The translations under genes were made by a program, and so were the position numbers. Positions 11,446-23,295 of a DNA stretch of 64,000 nucleotides are shown here, in pieces. The stretch is taken from NCBI GenBank assembly GCA_036346355.1, contig CM070591.1, positions 33,388,392 to 33,452,391 of the forward strand, read 5' to 3'. This stretch comes from Rhipidocladum racemiflorum (Eukaryota; Streptophyta; Magnoliopsida; Poales; Poaceae). Position 1 is the first letter of the stretch. Each line of letters begins with the position of its first letter. The notes below the pieces were generated by a model. It was not told the origin of the DNA. It was given only the letters and a program-made list of their open reading frames with translations, and searched no databases.

Positions 11446-13128
11446 TTGCGACAAAGAAGGTGGCTCGAATTGATCAAAGACTATGATATGGGACTCCATT
11501 ATCATCCTGGAAAAGCCAATGTTGTTGCCGATGCCTTGAGTCGGAAGTCACAATGCAATTGTATTTCGGCAGAACCGGAATCGGAAGCTATTTGCGTTGA
11601 ATTCCGAAGACTCGGAGTAGAAGTGGTCAATCAGGGATTCCTTGCTGCCCTTGAGATTAAATCTGACCTCTTGGATCAGATCAAAGCAGCCCAAAAGAAA
11701 GGCAAGAGCATAACACTTATCCGAGCCAACATCGAGCAAGGCAAAGCTAATTGCTTTAATGAAGACCCCCAAGGTGTTTTATGGTTTGACACCCGTTTGG
11801 TAGTGCCGAATTGCAAGGAGTTGAAGCAATCCATTCTCAATGAAGCTCATAACTCCTCATTCTCTATTCATCCCGGGAGTACAAAGATGTACCAAGATCT
11901 TAAGCTGAGACTTTGGTGGACCCGGATGAAGCGAGAAATCGCCCGGTATATCGCCGAGTGTGACGTATGCCGATGGGTGAAAGCCGACCATTTGCGTTCA
12001 ACCGGAACACTCCAGCCACTACCAATTCCCTTGTGGAAATGGGAGGAGATCGGCATGGATTTCATCACTGGATTGCCCAGGACGCAAAAGGGTTTCGACT
12101 CTATTTGGGTAATCGTTGACCGGTTGACAAAAACTGCTCACTTTCTTCCCGTCAGGGTTACCGATACGGTAAGCAAGTTGGCAGAGCTGTATCTCTCTCG
12201 AATCGTATCTCTGCATGGTGTTCCCAAAAGAATTGTCTCAGATCGATGTACCTAGTTTACCTCACGTTTTTAGCAATGTCTTCACAAGGCCATGGGGACT
12301 CAACTCTCGTTCAGCACCGCCTATCATCCTCAAACTGATGGACAAACTGAAAGAGTGAATCAAATCCTTGAGGACTTGCTTAGAGCTTGTGCTCTTACAT
12401 ACGGCAAGGATTGGGAGAAGTGCTTGCCATTCGCGGAGTTTTCCTACAACAATAGCTATCAAACTAGTCTTCAAATGTCGCCATTTGAAGCTCTTTATGG
12501 AAAATCTTGTAGGACTCCACTCAATTGGTCTGAATCTGGAGAAAGACCCATCTTTGGCCTGGACTTGGTCACCGAAGCAGAAGAGCGAGTCCGGATAATC
12601 CGAGAACAATTGCGGATAGCACAGTCTCGTCAAAAGAGCTATGATGATCGCTGTCGTCATGCATTAACCTTTGAGGTGGATAATCACGTCTATCTCAAGG
12701 TTTCTCCAAGGAAGGGTATCCATCATTTCCACGTGAAAGGGAAGATAGCACCTCGCTACATCGGACCCTTCCGAATCGTAGCAAAGCGAGGAGCTGTGGC
12801 ATATCAATTGGAACTTCCACATTCCCTCTCCGAGGTACATGATATCTTTCACGTCTCTCAATTGAAGAAATGCCTCCGTGTTCCAACCGAGGCTACGAAG
12901 TTGGACACTCTCGAATTGCAACCCGATTTGTCATACAAGGAATACCCAGTTTGCATTATTGATGAACGAGAACGTGTCACTCGGAATCACACAATCAAAT
13001 TCTTCAAAGTTCAGTGGAGTAACCATACTCCTGACGAGGCTACATGGGAGCTTGAAGATCACCTTCGAGCTGAGTGCCCTCATCTCTTCACCGACCTAAC
13101 TCAATCTCGAGGTCGAGATTCTCTTTAA
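11446..13128 (+). pseudogene. pol: Integrase with C-terminal chromodomain-like end, element A
   Basis: The first frame, 11,446-12,255, begins [14 protein letters not shown] and carries the HHCC zinc region ([19 protein letters not shown], then CDVCRW) and the first catalytic Asp in GMDFITGLP. It stops just after VSDRCT, where the second catalytic Asp sits. The second frame, 12,292-13,128, has YHPQTDGQTERVNQ (the catalytic Glu), the GPY/F-type GPFRIVAKRG, and ends with a chromodomain-like FFKVQWSNHTPDEATWE. That order and ending fit the Tekay/Del chromoviruses. The tail ends 13 bp before the LTR. Confidence 0.9.
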
Positions 13129-13141
13129 GGGGGGGTAGGTT
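13129..13141 (+). other. Polypurine tract of element A
   Basis: The AAGGGGGGGTAGGT tract (13,127-13,140) directly precedes TGTAACAGCCCC at 13,142. It marks the 3' LTR start and would prime second-strand DNA synthesis. Confidence 0.85.
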
Positions 13142-16100
13142 TGTAACAGCCCCAAATTTAATTACGAGTAGTATTGTGCATGTCATGCTCATATCATTCA
13201 TATTAGTGGCACAATTTACACTTAATTAAGGCTATATAAATGTTAACATCAATTTAGTTAAATGAGTATGAATTTATAATGTCCATGGCCCCCTTTTTAA
13301 AGTTGCTACCCATTTATACCCAAACTTCATCCACCTTAGTCAATGACAAGTGGACCCCGAATGTAAGTGGGAGAATAAAATTCTGCACACCTAACCTACT
13401 TTTTCCACCTTACTTACTCCATACCCACTCCCTTACCTCTCTATGTCATGTGGGACCAAGCCCCACATGTAAGGGGTGCAGTGGACCACTATATAACCCC
13501 CCCCCCCTCACCTTGGTTTCTCCTCCCCCACACTCCCATTTTCTGCTCACCCCATTTCTGAAAATAGCAAGGAGAGCAAGCAAGAACACTCCTCCTTCAC
13601 TTCCCAATTTCACCCCACACAATCCATCCAAAAACTGAGATTGAGCTTGTGCATGCAACACCATTGTGATCCTTAGATCAAGGGCTTCAAATCCATCCAA
13701 GTGGATTTTGAATGTGCCAAGTTTTGGGTGAGTTCTAATCCTTCCTTTACTCTCCCTTTTTCTTAAATTTTGTATGTGGAGCTCATCCATCTTCCCTTCC
13801 ATGAAAATCATCTCCCCGTCGATGAGCGGGTCGTGCATGTAGTGTTGCAAGCTTGAGGAGGAGGAGTTGACGTTGCTACAAGCTCAAGAGGAGGAGGCCT
13901 TGCTTCTACAAGCGAGGAGGAGTTGACACCAGGAGAAACGACGAAAATCACCATCTCAACGTCATTCTTGATCTCTTCATCGAACCAACCTTCCATCAAA
14001 GTGCAAGAGTATCCCCATAGTGGTAAGGTTATACCCTAGTTGTCATTTTCGAAGTATAGGAGCACATGCACCATACCCATTTTTCAGACAGAGCAGTCAA
14101 CCCGGATACTCCGGGGTTTTAGTCCGGACACTCCGGATTCGTTAGGGCATACGAGTAAACTAGGACCGAGCAACTCGGTCCGGAGGGTCCGGGAAGTTAT
14201 GCGGACACTCCGAACGGGTTGGAAACATTGAAACCGAGAGTGCCAACCCGGACACTCCGGGTCATGTCCGGACACTCCGGACGTGTCAGGCGAAACCAGA
14301 AGAAGTAACAGAGAGGCCCAACCCGGATACACCGGGGTCTAAACCCGGATAGTCCGGTGTACCCGGACACTCCGGATACATAACACGGATACTCCGGTTT
14401 AGTTAGCATTCGAGTAACCGAGTAGGTCAACCCGGATACTCCGGGTTAGAACCCGGATACTCCGGGTTAGAACCCGGATACTCCGGATGTACAGGGATGA
14501 ATTTCTTCTCATGTACATGATAGGATTAGGAATATAACCATGATGCATTTCATGCATGATTGTGCATGCTCTTGTGTTGTTTATTATTGGTCTCTTGATT
14601 TGTATTCTTTTGGAATAGGATTTCTCGTTAGGTGTCGACGCTTCGGAAGACAACCCCGAGTACGACTACGCCTACGACATCAAGAGCGAGCAGCAAGGCA
14701 CTACCTTACTCCTTGACATACTTGATCCTATGAATTGCGAATTATGTCGAAGTTATTTTGTCAATTGCATGCTTACTTTCAATTACAAGTATATTTGGGG
14801 TAGAATATTTAGTTACTACCTTGTTGACATGTTATCTTATTACCCCATTCCTTTTGTATACCATTGTCGCCCTAGGTGGTTGGCTTATTATTATATAAGG
14901 GTTCGTATGAGTTGTTTAGCCATGCTTAGAACATCGTTAGGAACCACGATAGATGGACTTAGTCCATCGGTCGCGATGATCAAAGCTGATTATGATAATG
15001 ATGGTTCAATTGTGGTTATTACGTAGCGATGATGGTTAAGGATCTTAAGGATCAAATCCTGGTGACGTCTCCTGAAGTAACTGTCGTGCGAACCACACGC
15101 CGTTTATGGGGCCGGCTTAGCCAAGTACTTGTGTATGACTACGGCATGTAAACCATGTGCACTCGGAATTCCTTGAACTTTGGAGAGTGTCAAGGAATGT
15201 CTGCGGGATCTCCTCGAACTTTGTGGAGTTAGGGATGTTCAATAACGGGTGTACTCCTTGATCCACATACACAGGGCACTGGGAACGCGGGATCGAGGGT
15301 CACAGTCACCCGGGTGGTTTAGATGCACTACCATGCATGCTGGAAAATGGTTTTGTCACGTTTACCTCGGCCGGCAAGTGTGCTCATAGCTTGGCTTACG
15401 AGTGTGGCGTGTCGTGTGGGTAAAGTCGTACCTCTGTAGAGTTTAAACTATTCGGATAGCCGCGTCCATGGTTAAGGACGATCACTTAAGTTGTCAGTCA
15501 CTGGGCGAGTGTTAAGGACCGGGTAAGAATGGATGGTTTGGGAAAACCAAGTCTCATGAGTATTGGAGTACTCATGAGGAGAACTTCGCGAGTATTGGAG
15601 TACTCGTGGAAGGAACTTCACGGATATTGGAGTATCTGTGGGCGTAAGCGAACATGAGCGTCAAACTCATGGTTTGGAGAATGATTGAAGGCATGAGATG
15701 AAGATGATTATGATGATGTTATATTATGTATTAGACTTTGTAAATGTTTAGCAAACCACAATTTCAATCTATACGTGTCTATGTTTTTACTCCAGATATT
15801 GCTTTATGCTGAAATTAAACTGGTGCCTTTCTTGTGAAGAAGCCACCACATGTAGTTAGAACTTAGCATACCACTTATACTATTGTGCGAGTACACTCTT
15901 TGTACTCAAACGGATTGTCCACTTGCTGCAGGTGAGGATGAGGCACTGCCCGGAGACCTTTATCAGGCAGATTTCGATGATGCTAACGCTTAGGGGCACG
16001 TTCTTACTTCCAGTCGGTTGCCTGAGGGTCTATGGCATACTACGCTGGCCTTTTGTCGTTTATTTATCTTTTCCGCTGCTACTTTGATGTAAAACTACTA

Positions 16101-16254
16101 TGTATGTCGTTTTGGACAACAGTCCTGCTGTTGTATGTAAATATGCTTATGCTTCCGTTAATTGTGTATGAGTTGTGATACAAACTGCTATGTATTGTCG
16201 CGCGTGTTGGTGAACTTTCCTGGGACCAACACGTGCATAATTGCGGGACCAACA
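13142..16254 (+). mobile_element. 3' LTR of element A
   Basis: Begins TGTAACAGCCCC immediately after the polypurine tract. Its 14,313-14,812 segment repeats the 5' LTR remnant at 3124-3616. In the 3' part are the GAGTAC hairpin (15,889-15,907), TTTTCCGCTGCTA and the TTTGATGTAAAAC region, in the order seen in other LTRs here. The end is GGGACCAACA, which occurs twice (16,231 and 16,254) because of a 23-bp tandem duplication, so the exact terminus is ambiguous. Confidence 0.8.
14095..14490. repeat. Array of about 13 CCCGGAYACTCCGG-type units in LTR
   Basis: Imperfect units of about 16-30 bp centred on the palindromic core TCCGGA or CTCCGG, for example CCCGGATACTCCGGGTT, GTCCGGACACTCCGGAT and CCCGGATAGTCCGGTG. 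Unit number differs between the two LTRs: the 5' remnant lacks one of the CCCGGATACTCCGGGTT units found at about 14,450-14,490. The array lies in the LTR, upstream of the hairpin and poly(A) region. Confidence 0.85.
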
Positions 16255-16267
16255 CGTGCATAATTGT
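16222..16267. repeat. 23-bp tandem duplication at the LTR end
   Basis: GGGACCAACACGTGCATAAT occurs twice in direct succession, at 16,222 and 16,245. It covers the presumed end of the element A 3' LTR and the bases beyond it. Confidence 0.8.
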
Positions 16268-16289
16268 GTGGTGCAATGGGGTGGATCAG

Positions 16290-17836
16290 TGGAGTCCCGG
16301 GGACAGTTCCCCACAAATTTATTTATTTTTCTATTGAAAATTTGGATTTATGGCGTCAGCATGACGTCAGCACGGTATTTGAATTTCCACCGAATTATTT
16401 TTCTATTGAAAAATTGAATTATTGCGTCATCATGACGTCAGCGGGTCCATGGACTAGGTCCACGGTTCGGGTTCGGTTCACCGTGGATTCGATCCACGGG
16501 CACGTGTCTCACTGACATGTGGGACCCCTCGGGTGATGTCAGCACTAACGTCACCGCGCCTCAGCCAAACGGTACTGACACGCGGGCCCCACCGTGACGT
16601 CAGCGTGACGTCACAGATAACGTCATGGAGCCGTTGGCCAGCCGCTGACACGCGGGCCCCACGCTGACGCCGGCCATCGCACCGACCGCGCCCGATTCGG
16701 CTCCAAGACCGCGTGGCTTGATCTGGGTCGTTGATTTGAAAATCAACTGTCCAGATTAGATCTACTTCCGCACGTTGCAGTGCAACGCGGTTAATCTATG
16801 CCGTTCGATTTGGATCGGACGGTCCAGATTCGATAGGCAGATTCGATCGGGTTTCACCTCACCGTGGGGTGGCGTGGAATGACCCGGATGGCGACACGTG
16901 GCACGTTGTACGCCGTTCGATTTCGATCGAACGATTGGGATTGCATCTAATGCCTCAACGTGGGTTAACCCTAACCGTACGATCTAGATCTAATCTAGGC
17001 ACGGTGCAGTTCACAACCACATGGCTTAATCTAAGCCATTGGATTTAGATCCAACGGTTGGGATTAGATGTAAAAACCGAAACGTGAAATGTAACGGGGT
17101 GACGTGGACTCACCGTAGCCGTCCGATGAAGATCTAACGGCTGACGGAGCTCGCGAGGTCAGCGATGGTACGGCGGGGCTGAGGCTACCGGAGACGAAGA
17201 CGACAACGCGGGGAATGGCGTTGCGGGCGCGCTCCGGCGAAGTGGATGGGGCGCTCAGGAGCGGCTCGTCCTTGCTGTTCCAGATCTGGGCACGCTCACA
17301 GCGGAGGACGACGGACGCGGCGGGAAACGGCGAAGAACCGCGGCTCCTGCGGGTGAACGGCGGCGGCTCGACCTTGACGGATTGGGGCTACGGATGTGCA
17401 CGGAAGAGAGCTTCAAGGCTGGGGTGGCAGCGCAATAAATAGGGGTTTCGGTGTACGTGAAAATCGCAGAAAACGAGGCCCACTTGGCCGCGGCGGCGGA
17501 GTCCGACGGCGACACGGAGAGGGTGACGTGGACGCACGCGGGCCGTCCACATGGCACGATCAACGGCATAGATTGCACGGGTGCGGACGGGTTTGGCTCG
17601 CGTCGCACGTGGGCGACGTGGCGCAATCGCGTCCGTTGGATCTCGATTCAACGGTCGCACGGGTTAGGGTTGCGTCGGGATTGGGTCGGACTCGAACTCG
17701 AGTCTTACTCGGGTTCGGTAGATGGAACAGTACAAACCCACTCGGCATTTTCCAGTGATTTAATATTCAAATTATTCAGGAAAAATAGCAAAATAATCAG
17801 AAAAATTCCAGAAAAATGTAAAATTACTGTAGAAAG
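16290..17836 (-). mobile_element. Family-1-like LTR 5' segment, minus strand
   Basis: Minus-strand match to the LTR segment at about 35,150-36,370 and to 62,740-64,000. Shared marks include GCGTCAGCATGACG, the ACGTCAGC/CACGTG block, the repeated CGATCTAGATC and CCAACGGTT elements, a TATTTAT TATA-like site (about 17,435) and the AATATTAAAT stretch. It breaks at about 17,836 into family-2 LTR sequence. Open frames within it are GC-rich leader sequence. Confidence 0.7.
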
Positions 17837-19842
17837 GTATTAATTTCTACTAATTAACAAAATTTGTTGCAATCAATTCGGACTTAAAACGAATTTGTAG
17901 CGAAAAAGACAAAATGCGCAATTTGGAGAAAAATGAATTACGTAACTCTTTTTGCATGGCACTATTCACTGCGTATATGTGTATACTCCTTGGTTGCATA
18001 TGAGTTTGGTTTGGGCATTTGCTACGTGAGAAAAAATAACAGAGACCGGCCAGACGACCAGGCGGACGAGCGCGGCCTTGATCGGCGACGGCGGGCGGCG
18101 AACGCAACGATCGGCCAAATCAGTCGGCAGCGACGGCGAATATGGCGAGCAAGCGGCTACGACGACGGCGCGCTTGTGCATGCAGAATAAAATGGAACTG
18201 TTCATGCCATCAAGGTGTATTCAACAGCCGCTGATGCCAATTACAGTATGATACTGAGATTACAGTATATATATATGCATGCATATAGAAAATTGTACTA
18301 GCGAATCAGCCGAATATAACCGCAGGTATACATATATACATATACACGTACGGCTACGCTAGCAAATATACGTGCAAACGCATACATCGATTATATATAT
18401 GTATTTATACATGCACAAATACATAGATGAGATAAACCGATCGATAAAGGTAGCGCGCACGAAAGAAAAGAAAACAGGTATACCGTCCGGCGCAGGGGAT
18501 GCGAGATCGGAGAGTGCATTGACGGCGGCGGCGACACTAACGACAACGGCAACGGCGACGTACACGGCGGCGATGACAACGGCAGTGAAGGCGGCGATGG
18601 CGACGACGACGTAAATGACGGCGGCGACGTAGACGATGGCGGCGGTGGTGACGACAGCAACAACGATGGCGGCGGCAGTGGTGACCGGAACGGTGAGTGC
18701 AGCCAAACCAGGAAAAAGGGAGACAGAGCAACGTGAAAAGGTGAGGAGAGAATGGAAAATAGATGAAGGTGTTGACGTGAAGATTAAATGGAATCAACTG
18801 GGAATGGAGAAACGTACAGGAAGAAGCAGAGAAATGGTACCGGCTGGAAAGTTTGGAAACGGCTCAAGAGAAAAGACTTCATGCGTCCCTTGCCTAATGT
18901 ATGCATACACACACATGTGAAGGCAACGGCTGGAGAGCAAAACGTGAATTACGAAATGAAGTGCATGGAAGGTAAAACATCTGGAGTGCATGGAGTGCAT
19001 GAAATGCATGGAAATGGAGCGACTGGAGAGAAATGGAACCCATTCAAGCGTCATTAAACAAAATGGGAACGGCTGAACGTGCTGGTTTGCTAGTAATGAA
19101 GGTGTGCGTGTGGAGACATTTCCAATGGAGATGAAACGGCTGAGAACTGGAAATGACTGAGAGTTTGAACCAACTAGTAAAGGCTGGAATACCCAATGCC
19201 CATGGGTCATGCATGATATACTAGTGACCACGTTACTATTAAATCGTGCATGCACCATGACATTACTAGTCTACGTGCAGAGGCTAACGGAGAAACGGCT
19301 GCTAGTAAAGGCAGTGTAAGGACAGGGGTAACGGTTGGAAAGGAATCGACTGGGCACATGGAAACGCAGAATAGGTAGACAATCAATCATCTCGAAGGTA
19401 TATACGTATATACGTTCCAAAACATGTTGAGAGCAAAAAAACCGGAGAGGTTCCAAAATCTGAAAAAAAAACCTCTAAAATACTAGGAACTACTGGGAAC
19501 CTAATGAAGTTGGTTTCGTGATTTTTCGACGTGTAGATTTTTCGTTAAAAATCTCTTAGTGAAACAGACACCTGTACCGATTTTTGTAAAATTAACGATT
19601 TACGTTATATAATATGTTTTTTGAAAATATTTGAAAGCGAACACTCTCGTCTACCCATTACCTTTATTTTAAACAAAATTTTAGATTTTATGCTTATGCA
19701 AAAATGCGTTATCTTTATTTAATACGATTAGCCCAACAACTTAAATACAAATGACTCACGAGAATTCCAAGTAAATTCGGAAAATTACAAATAATCCCAA
19801 AAACACACTAAATATATTAGAGGCAAATTTTGGGATGTTACA
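17837..19842 (-). mobile_element. 5' LTR (family 2) of the minus-strand element, partner of 1-1249
   Basis: On the minus strand it starts TGTAACATCCC at 19,842 and is near identical to 1-1249 over its first 1.25 kb. The region at 17,840-18,000 resembles the family-2 LTR at about 56,940-57,090 (GGTATTAATTTCTACTAATTAAC). No polypurine tract follows at the right, as expected for a 5' LTR of a minus-strand element. Confidence 0.75.
18520..18695. repeat. GGCGAC-type trinucleotide-rich stretch
   Basis: Counterpart of 1-105. It carries extra GGCGAC/GACAAC units, so the two LTRs differ here by small expansions. Confidence 0.8.
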
Positions 19843-20959
19843 AAAACCACCTTAGGGTGTAAATTAATCTGACTTTGTAAGTTTAGGGCTTAAATATCCG
19901 GTTTTATAGTTAAAGGTGTTAAATGAACATTTTGGAAAGTTAAGATATTTAAAATGAACTTATTAAAAAGATTAATATCCTACATTATAAACTAATTAAG
20001 TAGCCGACTATCGGGTATTGTCCATGCCTGATCGATCACGACATAATAAAGTACACGGCACTGTCGCATCATGACACATATCATGCTGATGCCGAAAGTG
20101 ATAGCCCTGTTTCTTGCTGTCAAATTTAGCTGTACTGAACGCAAGTGGCCTCCAAGCCCATTCGTACTACTTACCCATTTGCTTATGCCCGAGTATCTTG
20201 ATCACGCAAGCTGAGCATATTTTGTCATCGACTAGAAGGTTAATTGTTTTAATTAGTTTTGTGGATTCAAGTCAGTGACCAACCAGACTATAACCGTGCC
20301 TATTGGATGCATGCATGCTTATATGAATGCGATAGGAAGGGAGGCCGTATCTTTAGTAGTTTGTAGGATCTCTTCTCTCTCACCTGATAGGCTAGAAGCT
20401 AGGGCATTTGAATCACAAACATAATCACCATTGTGTTTTTGTTGACATTGTTGTTTCCACGCGCGTGTACCTCAAGGTCCATAAAATAAAGATACTTGGA
20501 TATATATTTCAATTGCATGTTGGGGGCAAGCAATGTACGTGCCCTTGTGCTTCAGTGGTTGGATGCACATTAATACATTATGCTACTGCAAATCGGCGGA
20601 GCCCACACAGGTTTTACGTGCCCCTTCGAGTGAAAGTGAAAGGAGCAATGTAAAGATCTTCTCGGGTGGAACACAAATTTCGCGGAATCAAAAGGCTAGA
20701 TAGGTTTACGTGAGATTCTTTGTTTTCCAAATAAGTCCTAAACAAGTTCTAATTATCTTGACTTGCAGCATATCTGAGCTATTCTATAGAAGTATATTTG
20801 TTTTGGATAGGTTAAAGCCAGTTTTTTTTTTCTTAAGCAGCTTAACATCAATCCGCTTTTAAACCAAGCCAACATGTTTGGTATTATGCCTTTTTCTTGT
20901 GTTGTCTTATTGTGTTCGATAATGAATGTCTAAAATACCCACTGCTACATAAATGATTA
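19843..20959. other. Unassigned non-coding DNA
   Basis: AT-rich. No open frame with recognisable content, no RNA gene and no clear transposon terminus. The frame at 20,408-20,653 is short and unlike anything I recognise. Confidence 0.5.
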
Positions 20960-21211
20960 CTAGTTACATGCCCGTGCATTGCTACGAAAAACAAAATTGA
21001 TAACGAAAAATAAAGATTAAAAAATAAAAAAATTATTTCACAAGATCAAACATCTATCTTTAACGCCTGCTTTCTTGTAAAGCTGGCTAATTAAAGCAAC
21101 GCTTCGTTTTTTGCGTAGGGCAATTAAGCAGGGCAATTAAGTAGGGCAATTAAGCAGGGCAATTAATGACGTGGGTAGAACTCACCAACTGTTGCTTTAT
21201 AATAGTAGAGA
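20960..21211 (-). mobile_element. Helitron-like non-autonomous element (252 bp)
   Basis: On the minus strand it reads TCTCTACTATTATAAAGC at the start and GGGCATGTAACTAG at the end, with flanking A and T, the 5'-TC...CTAG-3' layout of Helitrons. A GC-containing stretch near the 3' end could form the usual short hairpin. Inside are GGGCAATTAAG(C/T)A direct repeats. A second copy lies at 21,598-21,890. It has no coding capacity. Confidence 0.6.
21132..21169. repeat. GCAGGGCAATTAA short tandem repeats
   Basis: About four units of (A)GCAGGGCAATTA within the Helitron-like element. The second element has a similar run at about 21,758-21,830 with a different unit number. Confidence 0.75.
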
Positions 21212-21467
21212 TACTCTAGTAGATGAGACATTTTACCATCCTTGTGAGGTATCAAGCTATATATAACCAGTATCAGGAAGTACGTACCAAAAATTTAAAA
21301 GCTGAAGATACAAGAATTTATGGATAATTTGATGGTACCTCCTAAGTATGGTAAAAACTCTACTATTAGATATGTGAGATATTTTATCATCTTTATGAGG
21401 TACTAAAATTTACATTGAGCTTGTCAAAAAATGATAAAAAGTCTCTAGTTATATAGAGGGTATTGAG
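21212..21467. other. Unassigned spacer with internal dispersed repeat
   Basis: Two similar AT-rich passages (ACATTTTACCATCCTTGTGAG near 21,228 and ATATTTTATCATCTTTATGAG near 21,380) suggest an old duplication or MITE remnant. No gene seen. Confidence 0.4.
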
Positions 21468-21576
21468 ATCCTCTGCAGTCACCTTATTTGACTTTGGGTC
21501 ATTGAAACGGTAGGATCCACACGCGGTAGGCCCCACGTGCAGTGATCCAAAGTCAGAGAAGGTGACTGCAGAGGAT
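21468..21576. mobile_element. MITE-like 109-bp inverted repeat element
   Basis: The ends are 18-bp inverted repeats: ATCCTCTGCAGTCACCTT at 21,468 and AAGGTGACTGCAGAGGAT at 21,559-21,576. The inside is also partly self-complementary (TTTGACTTTGGGTC / GATCCAAAGTCAGA). No clear target duplication, so the family is uncertain. Confidence 0.65.
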
Positions 21577-21597
21577 ACGCTCCCATATAGAGAAGCA

Positions 21598-21890
21598 CTA
21601 GTTATATGCCCGTGCGTTGCTACGAAAAACAAAATTGATAATGAAAAATAAAGATTAAAAAATAAAAAAAATTATTTCACAAAATCAAACATCTATCTTT
21701 AACGCTTCGTTTCTTGCGAAAGCTGGCTAATTAAAGCAACGCTTCGTTTCTTGCGTAGGGTAATTAAGCAGTGCAATTAAGTAGGGCAATTAAACAGGGC
21801 AATTAAGTAGGGCAATTAAACAGGGAAATTAATTAATAGCGTGGGAAGAACGGACCACTGCCACCAAGTGCTGCTTTAGAATAGTAGAGA
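21598..21890 (-). mobile_element. Helitron-like non-autonomous element, second copy (293 bp)
   Basis: Same termini as 20,960-21,211: the minus strand starts TCTCTACTATTCTAAAGC and ends GCATATAACTAG, again between A and T. It is longer because of extra GGGCAATTAA repeats. Confidence 0.6.
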
Positions 21891-22018
21891 TATTACTTCT
21901 CATTAAAGACAGTTTTCAAAATCCATCTGTGTTAAATATAATCACAGACGGTTTCAGAAAAAACTATCTGTAATGAGTCTATATCACAAACGGTTTTAGC
22001 CAAAAAACCATCTGTGAT
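21891..22018. mobile_element. Fragment with CACAGACGGTTT subterminal-type repeats
   Basis: Repeated CACAGACGGTTTC / CACAAACGGTTTT and inverted AACCATCTGTGAT motifs resemble subterminal repeats of grass CACTA elements. Only about 130 bp are present, directly abutting the CACTA end at 22,019. Confidence 0.45.
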
Positions 22019-22370
22019 CACTACAGGAAACATATATATTTACGTCGGCTAACTATATATACGTCGGCTTAAGAAAAGCCGATGTAAACATGACCGTATT
22101 TACGTCGGCCACATGAAACCGATGTAAAAACTTGTATTTACGTCGGCTAAACCGACGTAAATCTTTATTTCATTATTTACGTCGACCACTTTTCCTATTT
22201 TCGTCGGCCTGGCCGACGTAAATAGGACGTGATCCCGCGCCAACGAAATTGAAAATTTGAGGTTGCTATTTACATCGACCAGGCGGCGTGGCGCATATTT
22301 ACGACTTAAGCGAAAAAAAAGCTGAGCTATTTTCGTCGGCTAGTAGCCGACGTAAAGCTGCGTATTAGCT
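22019..22370 (+). mobile_element. CACTA (En/Spm) transposon left terminus with subterminal repeats
   Basis: Begins CACTACAGGAAAC. It is followed by many direct and inverted copies of TTACGTCGGC and GCCGACGTAA (for example about 22,043, 22,060, 22,098, 22,140-22,160, 22,200-22,222 and 22,333-22,358), the layout in which CACTA transposase binding sites cluster. I did not find a matching TTTCCTGTAGTG right end in the window. Confidence 0.75.
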
Positions 22371-23094
22371 ACCCAGCTAGTCATTTCTTGCTACCCAGCT
22401 GGTCATTTCTTCCTAACTAGCTGCAGCTCCATTCCCGTCACTCGGGTCCTTCGATCTTCACCGCCCCGCAACGCCGGCCCGTGCCCTACCCCGCTGCGCC
22501 GCCCCAGCGCTCCAGTCCACCCCTCATCCCAGCCGAACGCGACTAGACGCCTCCCGAGTCCCGACTCCCCTAGGGCATCTCGTCTCGTCTCGTCTCCCAC
22601 CTAGAGCCCTCCGGCCGGATTGGCGAAATCGCCTCTGCCTCCCGCGCGCGCCCACCCCGAGCTCGTCTGCGCCGCCTTCGCTGGACAAGAGCAGCAGCGC
22701 ACTGGGTTCTCGTGACTGGCTAGCAGCAACCTAGGGCTTCCGTTCGGGTATGGCTCTATGAACCTTTCTCTACTTCATTGTCTCAGGCTAGATATGCTAC
22801 TTTTTCTTGTATTTTGCTGGATTTCCATCTGTGATTGAGATAGCAGAAAGGGAGTGTAGAAAATTTGAGAAACCTTATTCCTAGAGCAATTTGTTATCCT
22901 ATATGAATAGTAGAATCAGCTGGTTGCGGAAACCCTCCTTTGCTTGTGCTCACGATAGATTTATTGTGGTCTGTGTGACTATGTCCTAGCTCTAGCTGAG
23001 GGGATTACGTTTTTTAGCAATTGCAGTGCAGCTTCTAATACGTGAAAATGGAAATCACTAGTGCTAAAACTCGAATTTGTGCAACTGTTATTAT
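22371..23094 (+). other. GC-rich leader and possible first exons downstream of the CACTA end
   Basis: A pyrimidine- and GC-rich stretch (22,420-22,745) is followed by GGGTATGG, which could be a splice donor, and then AT-rich intron-like sequence. This could be the 5' untranslated part of a CACTA-borne gene. No protein family is recognisable. The gene-capturing LTR element is inserted at 23,100. Confidence 0.35.
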
Positions 23095-23099
23095 ACAAG

Positions 23100-23295
23100 T
23101 GTCATGTCCCCTTGCCACCCATGAGGATTGGAGGCGTGAGATCGAAGAACAGGTAAGAACTTGCAGAGGAAGCAGAAGAAAGTTAAAAGGGGAACGAGTT
23201 TTCTATTTCATTTCTTTTTCCTTTGGTTTGGTACCACAGACTCCCTTTTAAAGCATTCCCTTCCCCTACTGCCATATGGGACCCACAGGCGTTAC
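23100..23295 (-). mobile_element. 3' LTR of the gene-capturing element
   Basis: Plus-strand ends TGTCATGTCCCC and GGCGTTACA. The minus strand starts TGTAACGCC. It contains a TTAAAAGGG-type region, but I cannot place a promoter securely. Confidence 0.9.

Noticed and set aside
11548..12660. Minus-strand frames opposite integrase of element A (74-132 aa)
   Set aside because: Antisense shadows of a clear integrase reading on the plus strand.
14095..14490. CRISPR-like array of regularly repeated units
   Set aside because: Units are imperfect, without unique spacers of constant length, in a eukaryotic LTR. It is a tandem repeat.
18359..18797. Overlapping long frames on both strands, rich in Val/Ala/Ile, Ser/Pro or His/Arg
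   Set aside because: They arise from the GGCGAC-type trinucleotide repeat, which is open in several frames without encoding a real protein.
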